In this document: positions 23,402 to 33,769 of the stretch, piece after piece
Layout of the letters: each line of letters starts with the position of its first letter
Numbering within the stretch: the stretch's first letter is position 1
Source: Panax quinquefolius
Lineage: Eukaryota; Streptophyta; Magnoliopsida; Apiales; Araliaceae
NCBI GenBank assembly: GCA_020205615.1
Contig: CM035151.1
Span: 9,820,565-9,884,564, forward strand
DNA: 64,000 nt
Reading direction: 5' to 3'
Notes under the pieces: model-generated
Seen by the model: the letters and a program-made list of their open reading frames with translations, nothing else
Databases searched by the model: none
Told to the model about the DNA's origin: nothing
Program-made: the position numbers and the translations under genes

Positions 23402-24523
23402 ATGAAAATGAACATGTAATATGTACTATTCCTCTTAATGTTATGCAAAGACTAGTATTGGTATAATATGTACTTCTAATATTGATACTCACATTATTAT
23501 TATTATTATTATTATAATAATACTTCACTACTTTTATAAATTCGATAAGTAAATTAATTTCTGAAATGACTTGAAAAATTATCATCATTACTTATTAGAC
23601 TAATTGAACTAGTTTTATTAATAATAAAATCATTTCTTAATAATAAAATAATTGCTTAATATATAAAATCATTACTAATAATCATTGCTTAATAATAAAA
23701 TTATTAATACTAATAATACAAGATTTATAATGATCATTATTTATATTTTATTAAAGAATGATATTTATTTTAATATATTAATAATCTTTTATTGATATTA
23801 TTACAAAGATAAGAAAACATATTAAAGGGATAATAATAAATATAGATATTAACTTATTTCTATTTAGAAAATCCAATTAATAATATAGATTTATTAATAA
23901 TAATAAATCGTAATATAGTAGTAATGCTGAGAATATAGATTTTGGGGATGGTGAAGTTTTTCTATAAGTATATATCCTTGGTTAAACTTAGCGGCTAGGC
24001 GTAAGTGGTGGTGCTCGGGTGGTAAATATATGACGAGGTATTGGTGCGTGAGGTCATGAGTTCGAATCTGTTCAAAGAAACTACTTAGTTGGTATATCCA
24101 AATTTTTTTTCCTTCAAGTGACGAAATTTATCTGCAAGTAGGGTTATTTTTTTTTTTTTATTTTAATTTCTTTGAGTATAACATATAATGGAGAAAAGAA
24201 AAAAAAAAAAAAAAAATATTAAGATTACAAGCTCTCTAAGTAGGAAATAAAAAAAAAAAAAGTAAAGTATAAAAGATACAAGCTCCACCTAAGTAAAAAT
24301 AAAAATAAAAAAAAAAAATGTTTTAAAACATTTGTTATAAAAACATTTGTTAAAAACATTTTTTATAACAAATGTTTTTTATTTTTTGTTATAAAATATG
24401 TTATAAAAACATTTGTTAAAAACATATTTTTTTATAACAAATATTTTTTATTTTGTTATAAAATATGTTATAAAACATTTGTTAAAAACATTTTTATTTT
24501 TTACAATAGTAAGAGCTTGTTAC

Positions 24524-24568
<45 letters not shown>

Positions 24569-25072
24569 TGTCGTAAGAGCTTGTTACGGTTTAGGATATT
24601 TTTTTTTTTTTTATAAGCCGTAAGAGCTTGTTACGGTTTGAATATTTTTTTTTTTTTTTTTTTTTTTTTTTAAGCCGTAAGAGCTTGTTACGGTTTAGGA
24701 TATTTTTTTTTTTTTTTTTTTTTATGCCGTAAGAGCTTGTTACGGTTTGAATATTTTTTTTTTTTTTTTTTTTTTTAAGCCGTAAGAGCTTGTTACGGTT
24801 TAGGATTTTTTTTTTTTTTTATATATATGCGGTACAAGCTGTACCGGTTGTATTATTTAATATTAAAGTTGGTTTAAGTTAAACAAACCGACGTACGTAT
24901 TGACTTTGGTGGGGTCCTCATATTAAAATAAAGTTAGAATTCTGAGTTATTACTATTTGGGTATATTTATGTTTCAATCTCAAACCTTCCAATAAGTTTA
25001 TCAACGGTCAAAAAAGGGGTGTTAAGATATCTTTCATAAAGAACCAGGTTCTTTATGGATGAAATTTCCTAT
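23402..25072 (-). repeat. Right terminal inverted repeat of the MULE
   Basis: Inverted partner of 4393-6084. From the inside it runs CATTAAGAGGAAT-type sequence in reverse complement (23430), an ATT trinucleotide tract, the AT-rich block, a tRNA-like segment (24005-24075), ACATTTGTTATAA palindromes (24320-24500), the CCGTAAGAGCTTGTTACGG array (24490-24830) and the terminal AACACCCC/AAGATATC words. Confidence 0.85.
24490..24840 (-). repeat. Right subterminal palindrome array
   Basis: Six copies of GTAAGAGCTTGTTACGGTTT separated by T-runs of 11-25 bases and by TAGGATATT or TGAATATT words; mirror image of 4628-4985. A TA microsatellite (24529-24560) interrupts it, as on the left side. Confidence 0.7.
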
Positions 25073-25825
25073 ATATATATATATATATATCAAAAGATGA
25101 ACTTCAAATTTATAGTATTATTGAACTTAGTCAACCTTGGATTTATGTTTGTTTGGTTGTTCATATGCTGATGTGGTGTCACAGTAGATTGTGGAAATAA
25201 GTTCATAACAATGTTACTTACTTTGAAAAACAGTATCAAGTGATGTGATAATATGATAATTCATTTGTGGGATGAAAATTCCCATGGTGAAATGATACAT
25301 GAATGGAAGAAAACATGGATAAAACATTGTTTATCTTAAATGATGTGAGCTTGCTGAATGGGTGCCCGATTTGCAAACCTATTTTTGTTATTGGTTAGTT
25401 TCAATTGTGACGAGATTAATATTTTCTGGCTCCTAAATCAGTCAAATTCCCCTAAATCAAGAAGTGAGGGATAATATGCAGTTGTGGAAACTGTTGTTAT
25501 TGTTTAGCTCTCCATAGATATGAAAATACATATCTTTCTTATTAACAAAAAATTTGATTAATCAAGTTTCTTATAAATTAGAGGGTGCACTTTTTCCTGC
25601 AACTATTCTACTGCTGACAGATGTTGACATTCAACCTTTCATATGTACATGCATTTAAACAATTCAAACTGAATCAATGCAATAAATTGGGACTCTTTCG
25701 ACACACTATACTATTGTTAAAGCATGCTTTTATTTGTTACCTTATTTTTTTATTTGTATACATATTAGCTAGATCGGTTGTTAACAGATTTGGACATGTA
25801 TTTTGTTTTCCTTGTTTTTATAAAG

Positions 25826-26076
25826 TTATCAGGAGCTCCTCGGATCTTTGGGAAACCTGAAGATTCCATTTACAGCTATTTCAAAGAAACTGCTGATGAT
25901 CAATGGGTCAGAACAACTGATTTCACTCCTTCATTTGCTCTAGGGCAATCTTCTGCTTTATGCCTGGAAATTCCAAATGGTGTTGAAATTCCAGATTTCA
26001 GTGAAATTGTTGTGTATAAAGAAAATGAAAGCCAATTCATTTTGGAGAGTGGGTCCACCTTTTCTCAAAATTCGGA
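25826..26076 (+). pseudogene. RDR1: RDR1 exon 2, part a (before the solo LTR)
   Basis: Starts LSGAPRIFGKPED and continues ADDQWVRTTDFTPSFALGQS, then IPDFSEIVVYKENESQFILE. This is the region linking the N-terminal domain to the polymerase domain. The reading frame is intact to TCGGA at 26072-26076, where an LTR begins. Reading on into the LTR gives a stop at 26096. The segment is 251 nt, so a codon is split (GA|C) between this part and part b. Confidence 0.92.
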
Positions 26077-26866
26077 TGTGACTACCGTAATTTTGTAATT
26101 TAATTTTAATATTTATTGAATTGAATAAATATTTTTCGATGAATTAATTATTAGATTAAATAATCAATTGATGAAGTTGTGATAGATTAATTTAATTATG
26201 TGTTACATTTATTAAATTAATGTGAAGAATTTTTATTATTCGAAGTATGTGATTATGTGAACTTATTGAATTAAAAGAAGTATTTAATAAGCCTATGTTA
26301 TTTTAATTAATTTAATTATTAATTAGAGATTTAATAATTTAATATTATTATTAAATGAGAAATTAATTATGTAGCTATGTGAATTAATGAGAAATTATTT
26401 TATTTAAAATAAATTAAATAAGATATTGATTTATTTTATAAGGAGTGTGACATTACTTAAACTATATTATAAGCTTTATTAAATTAAATGGGTTTAAATC
26501 CTATTCTTGTCAGCCAAACAAGGCCCTAAGGGGAGTTATGAGCAGTTCACCATGATGGGGTAACTGACCATTATTGCGTCAGTTCATCTCCTTATTTATC
26601 AGACGTCTTTTATTTTCTTCCTTTTCATTTTTTTTTTCTAAGTCTGGCATAACACAGAGAGAGATACAGAGAGAGAGTTCTGAGTTCAGAGTTTTTGTTG
26701 GGAAATTCACTTTCTAGTAATCTACGCTTGGGTAATCTCTTCAACCCAATTTATTTATTTACGTCTTTTAAAGTTTTTATATGGCTTTCTTACTTCTGTA
26801 ACTCTCTATAATTGGGAAATCATGTCGTTATGTGAATATATATAATAATTCGAGTTGTAAGGCATG

Positions 26867-26902
<36 letters not shown>

Positions 26903-28956
26903 CGTATGATTTTGGCTTGTTATTTCAAAAATTTACAGAGTACGTGATATGGCCATATGGCCTTTACGCACAAATTTAATGCGTTGATCATATATTATCC
27001 CTAAATTTTACACTTATATATGATTATACATGCTAAAATGAACAAAATGAAACTTGAGTGGTTGGATTTGACCTTATAACGAATCCATAGTAGTAAATTC
27101 TATGTTTTTATTCAAAAACCTTCAAGAGCATCAAGAACAGTATAATTTACATATTTTAATTCTGTAATTATGTATAATAATGGATTTAAACTACTCTATA
27201 AATGTTAGGTAATGATTATGTATAAATTCTAGTATTTGGGTATGCTTAAACTAATATATGGACAAGAAAATTGGAAGTTATGGCCATATTCATGTATAAT
27301 TTTACGTGTGGTTGATTTTTGGCCTAATTTGGCCTTGTTATGTTCGCATGAATTTAGTAAACTGAGAAAATGAGCACTGGTAACTTAACCCTTTCGTAAA
27401 GCGTTACTAAACTATATTACCATACAAACGGTAGAAAAAAAATAAAAAATAAAAAAATAATAAATAAATAAATAAATAATTAAATAAAATATTCGATGAA
27501 AATTATTATTAAAATATTTATAAAATAAATTAAATATTTTAATTGAGATATTTATGGAATAAAATAAATATTTGATGAAAATTATTATTAAAATATTTAT
27601 AAAATAAATTAAATATTTTAATTGAGATATTCATGGAATAAAATAAATATTCGATGAAAATTATTATTAAAATATTTATAAAATAAAGTAAATATTTTAA
27701 TTGAAATGTTTATGGAATAAAATAAATATTCGATGGAAATTATTATGAAATAATTTATTAGAGTAGTGTAATAATAGTAAGAGAATGAAAATATTCTAAT
27801 TTAATAATTAAATTAGAAGGGTAATGATTTGTTAAATAAAGTAGAGTTTATATTAAATAATTAAGAGAAAATGTAACTAATGAATTTCGTGAATATATAT
27901 GGTATGTGTGTAGGACTTATAGTGAACGGAAGTAGTAATCGTTTAGCCTACACACGAGGCAAGTTCCTAAACCTTAATTCTTTACATAAAACAAGTTCAT
28001 TATTCTATCTTGTTTATTATTGTTCAAGTCAAGATTTCATATTAGATCTTATCATTCTTTAAAAGCATAATTCCTATTATACAATACTTATTCGATTGTA
28101 TACATCTTGAATTTTATTATTCAAATTGAATATCAATTATTGTTGAACCTTGTAAGACTAGTGAACCCTTATTGATTCAACTAGTTCATAGTTGATAAAG
28201 CGTTATAAATTCTAGAACTTTTATTGAGCTTACCCAATCCAAACTTCCTTGAGTGCGGACTCGATGTCAAACCGAGATGAACAACCCTTTAATAGGGGAT
28301 TATTTACGCTTTAAGCGTTAAGATATTAATAGCGATAGATGGTACCAGAGGTCGATCCCCTAAGTATGAGAAGAAGAGTCCATAGTCTTACGACCGTTAA
28401 AGGTTTCAAAGAATAAGCACTTGACAACCCAGACATAGTTCAAGGTCTTGTGACCCTCGTAATTTCTTTTGATTCTTGTTATTCATTCTTGATTCAAAAG
28501 TTTGAGCTTTTATATTCAAAGTTATTAATTCATTCGCATGTTATTATTATTCATTTATTATATTGTTATACTTGTGGGCAATCGTCTTTTCCTCTTGCGT
28601 AATAATAACATTACTGATTAAGAACGAGAGAATGCAGGCAGCCTTCCACTAGTAAAAGGCAAAAGGCAAGATTAGCAAGTAATGAAGACTATTTGTTTAT
28701 GTGGTTGTGTAATGACATTTAGAATTGATGTTACTTAAGACTTAATTGTTATGTTTCCGCACAGATATTTTAAGGTTAGATTAACCTGGGATTTATTTAG
28801 TTATGCAGTTGATGTAACCCCATAAGGGGAGAGAGTTATTATTTATTCTATCTATTGTATGGTTGTATTTTATTTATGGGTAGATAGATAGATGGTGTTT
28901 GTACAGTGAACACCAAATCCTGTGGAAATGGAAGTACCGGATTTGGGGGTGTCACA
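26077..28956 (+). mobile_element. Solo LTR (2,880 bp) inserted in RDR1 exon 2
   Basis: Begins TGTGACTACC and ends GGTGTCACA, giving the inverted TGTGAC/GTCACA termini typical of Gypsy LTRs. The flanks are TCGGA on both sides (26072-26076 and 28957-28961), a 5-bp target-site duplication. No gag-pol is present inside, so it is best read as a solo LTR left by LTR-LTR recombination. A promoter-like stretch (TCCTTATTTATC near 26590) followed by a GAGA-rich leader fits an LTR transcription start. It is unrelated in sequence to LTR families A and B. Confidence 0.88.
27491..27745 (+). repeat. 79-bp tandem repeat inside the solo LTR
   Basis: Three full copies and the start of a fourth, marked by TCGATGAAAATTATTATTAA or close variants at 27493, 27572, 27651 and 27731, with spacing of 79 bp. 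Extremely AT-rich. This is an internal feature of this LTR family. Confidence 0.85.
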
Positions 28957-30587
28957 TCGGACGTAGTACTCGTTTTGGCTCCTCCCCGAGGAATTCAGTT
29001 GCCATATAATATATATTTCAAGATTTGTATCTTGGTTCAGAATGGCTATGTTCCTGGGCCAGTAATTGATGACAATTTCTATCGGCTGGTTGATCCACGG
29101 AGAGGAATAGACATTGCATTTATAGAACATGCTCTGGAGAAACTTTGTCATTTAAAGGAGTGCTGCTATGATCCTGTGAAGTGGTATAGAGAGCAATACA
29201 TAAAATATAGTACTTCTAGACAACGGCTGAAATCCCCTACAATTGCTTTAGATTCTGGATTGGTATACGTTCACAGGGTTCAAATAACCCCATGCAGAGT
29301 ATATTACTGTGGTCCAGAGGTTAATGTGTCAAATCGCGTTTTACGCAAATATCCACAAGACATTGACAATTTTGTTCGTGTTTCTTTCCTTGATGAGGAG
29401 TGGGATAAAATGTATTCCACAGATTTGTGTCCACGTACAGCTACTGTGAATGGGGAAAGAAGAACCGCCATATATAAGAGGATACTGTCACCGCTCAGGA
29501 ATGGTATTGTTATTGGTGATAAGAAGTTTGATTTTCTTGCGTTTTCATCAAGTCAGTTGCGAGATAATTCTACATGGATGTTTGCTTCAACAACATCACT
29601 TAGTGCTTGTGACATAAGAAGATGGATGGGTGATTTCAGTCGGATCAGAAATGTGGCAAAATATGCTGCCAGACTTGGTCAATCCTTTAGTTCGTCTACT
29701 GAAACTTTAAGCGTTCATAAGGAGGAAATCGAAATTATTCCTGATGTAGAGGTTGTGAAAGGTGGAACTAAATATATATTTTCTGATGGAATTGGGAAAA
29801 TAGCTGCTGACTTTGCGAGGAATGTTGCGAGAAAATGTGGCCTTAAAAGTTCTACTCCATCCGCCTTTCAGATTCGATACGGAGGGTACAAAGGTGTTGT
29901 GGCTGTTGATCCCACTTCATCAAGGAAATTATCATTAAGAAAGAGCATGAGCAAATTTGAATCAGATAACATAGGGTTGGATGTCCTTGCGTGGAGCAAG
30001 TATCAGCCTTGTTTTCTGAATCGTCAACTGATCTCACTTTTATCTACCCTTGGTGTTAAGGATCATGTTTTTGAGAAGAAGCAAAAAGAAGCAGTAGATC
30101 AGCTGGATATGATCTTAAAAGTTCCATTAAGGGCGCAGGAAGCGCTAGATTTGATGTATCCAGGAGAGAATGCTAACATTCTCAAGGACATGCTTAACTG
30201 TGGTTATAAGCCTGATACTGAACCATTCCTTTCAATGATGCTACAAACCTTCCGGGCATCAAAGTTACTGGATTTGCGTATTAAAACAAGGATATTTGTT
30301 CGAGGTGGAAGATCAATGATGGGATGTTTAGATGAAACCAGAACTTTGGAATATGGCCAGGTATTTGTGCAGTTTTCTGGTTATGGACGTAGAGCATTTT
30401 ATGATGATTCTCTTCTTATGTACGGTGACAGTGGCTTGGACCACCGTACACATATTGTTGAAGGGAAGGTGGTGGTTGCTAAAAATCCATGCTTGCATCC
30501 TGGTGATGTTCGTGTCTTAAGGGCTGTTAACGTGCCAGCTTTGCATCATATGGTGGACTGCATTGTTTTCCCACAAAAGGGAACAAG
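28957..30587 (+). pseudogene. RDR1: RDR1 exon 2, part b: start of the catalytic RdRP domain
   Basis: Resumes in frame (VVLVLAPPRGIQLPYN) right after the second TCGGA; the first new base is 28962. An open frame of over 540 codons contains GPVIDDNFYRLVDPRRGIDI, ALEKLCHLKECCYDPV, TDLCPRTATVNG, WMGDFSRIRNVAKYAARLGQ, YIFSDGIGKIAADFA, FQIRYGGYKGVVAVDP, SLRKSMSKFESDNI, then MLNCGYKPDTEPFLSMMLQT and ALHHMVDCIVFPQKGTR. These are family-typical RDR1 blocks in the usual order with no frame break. The donor is ACAAG|GTAACT at 30587. The long clean frame suggests that inactivation, if real, is recent. Confidence 0.95.
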
Positions 30588-31304
30588 GTAACTAATGATC
30601 ATAAATCCTGAACCGTTAGTCTTGTTATGTTGTTTTGATAACTTTCATTTTTAGTATTAGAATTCAATTAGAATGAGTGTTTTATAGTTATGTACATGAA
30701 CATACTTGCAAAAAGTAACTTGGGAAAATGCAACAAAATGAAGAAATAAAAAAAAATTGTTATGTAAATTACTGGATTCTGGTTCAAATAGGTGTCATTT
30801 ATATTATATATATTTTTTAAATTCTTAATCTAATTTTTCCTCTCTTCATTTACCCCTTCCGCTCAAAACTCCAATAAGATGACACACAATTGATTTAATA
30901 TGCTCTGGCAATGTAAAATAATTCTCAGTTGCACAGATAGACACATTTAATTTAAATTTTGTTTTTTTTTTGTTCAATTTATAATTCAAACATGCATACA
31001 TACATACTTTTTGTGCCTTGATCATTTTTTTCATTTCATGTATGAGGAACTTTAATCTTCTATGCTATTTGCAAGTAATTTTAGCTCCACACAACAATTA
31101 TTAGATATTCTTTAATTTCTGAAAACTTGGTTTATTTCCCTTTTTGATGTTTCAGTTGGGTGTTTTTTTAATTGTGGCTGTTATCTCCTAATATATTTGA
31201 CCAGGGTGTTACTTTGAATTGATTGTGTCCCTCTGGCTATCTTGCATAGTTAGGGACACATTCGCCTAGTATTTCTATCAACACTTATTGAACTTTATTG
31301 ACAG
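30588..31304 (+). other. RDR1: RDR1 intron 2 (717 bp)
   Basis: GT at 30588, and a TTATTGACAG acceptor ending at 31304. The two nucleotides AG plus G rejoin as Arg, giving KGTRPHPNEC. Nothing else is recognised inside. Confidence 0.9.
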
Positions 31305-31455
31305 GCCTCATCCAAACGAATGTTCAGGAAGTGATTTAGATGGAGACATTTACTTTGTCTGTTGGGACCCCGATCTAATTCCATCATGGCAAAACCAACC
31401 CATGGATTATACCCCAGAACCTAGTATGGAGTTGGATCATGAGGTTACAATTGAG
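31305..31455 (+). pseudogene. RDR1: RDR1 exon 3 with the DLDGD catalytic motif
   Basis: Encodes PHPNECSGSDLDGDIYFVCW and then about 30 residues to HEVTIE. DLDGD (31333-31347, about residues 808-812 of a 1,125-residue model) is the metal-binding catalytic signature of eukaryotic cellular RdRPs, and all three Asp are kept. The donor is GAG|GTAAAA. As an exon it is intact; the locus as a whole is called a pseudogene because of lesions elsewhere. Confidence 0.95.
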
Positions 31456-32934
31456 GTAAAACTCTTCCACGCAATTCTATTTGAAGCTGTTTGTTAACTT
31501 TCTCATTTATACCTGTTATAGATTTTAACCATAGGGTTAACAGCGTCCACCAATGGATCTTGATATTTCTCTTCCTCCATCTCTCTCCTATATAAATTAT
31601 ACACGGCTCCTGGTGCAACAACAAGCACCAGTTTAAACTAAGAAGCTGCCAATTATTCTTTCAATTTAAGTGTTCAACTATCCTTTACTGATACGTGCTT
31701 CAAAATGAATTTTGACAAGTAATAGTGTTGGAATTAGGCTTGTCAATATTTTGTATGTTTTTCTAATTCCTATTCACATGTCAGGGTTTCAGCATCACAT
31801 TCTACTTGCGTAATTTGATAACTGAAAACACTGCATATATTCAATATTAAAAAAATAAGTACCATGCTTTATATTAACAAAACTTCCACTACCAAAAAGG
31901 GAACAATACTCCTATCTGACCATATATTTTGGATCAGAATGACGCTTGAAAATGGAGGGGTGAAGGAAACAAAGAAAAATATGGGTCAGGCTCTCCACTC
32001 CACGGAAGTCCACCTATAGAGATAAGAGCAACTTCCTACTACCCAATGGATAAGAGAAGAAACCACCACCTGAAGGAATCTACCCCAGGGATACGAGTTC
32101 GAACAAGAAGAAATCCATCTTCTAGAACCAAGCTCGAAGCTCAAGTATAATATCACTCAAAACATTTCTTCTTGTACTAGTACATAATTTAGGTATTTAT
32201 AGATATTTAGGTACATCACTTGAAGCCTAGGCAATAAAAATAATAAACACAGCTTGACTAATAATAGGACTACATTAATAGGATGCATTGAAAAATTCCG
32301 AAAGTCACTTAAAAACTAGAGAATGGTCAAATTTGTATGAATCTGCCCACTCTGCACCACCAGTAGTAAAATGCAGATTTAGTCCTCTGAAGCAATCAAA
32401 TCATGCACTGTTTTTATGTTAGAAATTAGACTTCCAAATCTTTCCCACCAATTATGGCACGTGTTCTGAAACTTCCTACAAAACTACAGTTTTACCCTCA
32501 AACATTGGACTAAAATGTTGACTGTCAATTTCTATTCCGGTTTTCATCAATTCTTTTTGGGCTTGTGGACTATGGGGCTGTGATTTTGGGACAATGGGCT
32601 GGACGCCAAGTTGTACCAACGCACAACCCTTCTCTTGTTGAATTAGATTGCAATTTCATCGAACTTCAAAGTACAATTCAACACCATGCGTATAAGATGT
32701 TGTATTTTTTCTCCACACCATGCTTAGAAACTATGATAAAAGAATTAATATTCGTGTACATGAGTACATTTGGTGGGGACACTCCTTAGAGCCTTTTAAA
32801 TAATCAATTTTATGTGTTTTATTTGCACCCACGGATGTTTGATATTAACTGCAAGCTGCTTATGTTGAATGCTCTGTAAACATTCCGTCTCATTTTAAAC
32901 AAGCTTTTCAATCAGCTGTTTATATTACTGGCAG
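31456..32934 (+). other. RDR1: RDR1 intron 3 (1,479 bp)
   Basis: GTAAAA donor at 31456 and CTGGCAG acceptor at 32934. The phase is 0: VTIE then EVEEYF. There is a small inverted word pair (TGGTGCAACAACAAGCACCA, near 31610). No gene or transposon is recognised. Confidence 0.85.
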
Positions 32935-33769
32935 GAGGTTGAGGAGTACTTTACCAACTATATAGTCAATGACAGTTTAGGAATCATTGCGAATGCACAC
33001 ACAGTCTTTGCTGATGCAGAACGTGATAAAGCCATGAGTGAACCTTGTGTAGAGCTTGCACAGCTGTTTTCAGTTGCCGTGGACTTCCCAAAGACTGGTG
33101 TCCCGGCCGAGATACCACCTAAACTACGCGTCAAAGAATATCCAGATTTCATGGAAAAGCCTGACAAGCCCACTTATGAATCAAAACGTGTGCTTGGAAA
33201 GCTTTTTCGGGAGGTGAGAGATTGCACCCCACAACAGCTCCATTAAGTCCTTCACAAGGGAAGTGGCAAGGCAGTCATATGATCGTGATATGGAAGTAGA
33301 TGGTTTCAAGAATTATGTTGATGATGCTTTTGACTACAAGACTGCCTATGATAACCAGTTAGGGAACCTGATGGATTATTATGGAATTAAAACCGAGGCT
33401 GAAATACTCAGTGGTAATATAATGAAAATGTCAAAATCTTTTGACAGGAGAAAGGATGCAGAAGCAATTACTTTGCATATAAAGTCCTTGAGGAAGAATG
33501 CTAGGGCCTGGTTCAAAAATAAGGAGGAGTGGTCAGATGTCGGAACTGACAGCGTTTATGCAAAAGCATCTGCTTGGTACCATGTTACGTATCATCCTGA
33601 ATACTGGGGTACCTACAATGAAGGATTGAACCGTTCCCATTTCCTTAGTTTCCCATGGTGTGTTTATGACAAGCTGATCCACATCAAGAAAGAAAAAATA
33701 AGAACTAGAAGAGCCCACAATTTGTCTTTGCTCGGGCAGCAGTTTAATCGTGGATTGAATTTGAGTTGA
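32935..33769 (+). pseudogene. RDR1: RDR1 exon 4: C-terminal region, with a frameshift
   Basis: Starts EVEEYFTNYIVNDSLGIIAN and continues AVDFPKTGVPAEIPPKLR, KEYPDFMEKPDKPTYESKR, then VLGKLFREVRD. At about 33220 the frame slips. The current frame reads CTPQQLH then TAA at 33244. The +1 register reads APHNSSIKSFTREVARQSYD, which is what the family has. A one-base gain or two-base loss explains it. The shifted frame continues MEVDGF, GNLMDYYGIKTEAEILSG, WYHVTYHPEYWG and FPWCVYDKL to a stop at 33767-33769, the normal RDR1 end. Whole-gene model length would be about 1,125 residues, normal for RDR1. Confidence 0.92.

Larger units (their letters stand above)
4393..25072. mobile_element. Mutator-like transposon (MULE) with long terminal inverted repeats, carrying transposase and PMD genes
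   Basis: The ends are inverted copies. Left reads ATCATCCATAAA, then GGTTCTTTATG.AAGATATCT.TAACACCC; right gives the same words in reverse complement. Homology continues inward for about 1.67 kb on each side. Inside are a FAR1/MULE transposase (+, right half) and a PMD gene (-, left half), transcribed divergently from a 2-kb centre. Both genes are broken, so the copy is not autonomous. A Ty3/Gypsy element occupies 6393-16590; without it the MULE would be about 10.5 kb. TA repeats flank both ends. The exact terminal base is uncertain by some 10 bp. Confidence 0.85.
4069..25825 (+). other. RDR1: RDR1 intron 1, about 21.8 kb, expanded by a MULE
   Basis: The donor is CAG|GTTTAC at 4069 and the acceptor is ATAAAG|TTATCAGGA at 25825. 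Protein similarity runs straight across (FILIQ then LSGAPRIFG). About 95% of the intron is the MULE and its nested retroelement. The host intron left after removing the insert would be about 1.1 kb: 4069-4392 (T-rich, then a TA microsatellite) and 25073-25825 (no gene seen). Confidence 0.85.

Noticed and set aside
27880..28062. 60-codon frame in the solo LTR
   Set aside because: LTR sequence; no family similarity, and no coding region is expected there.
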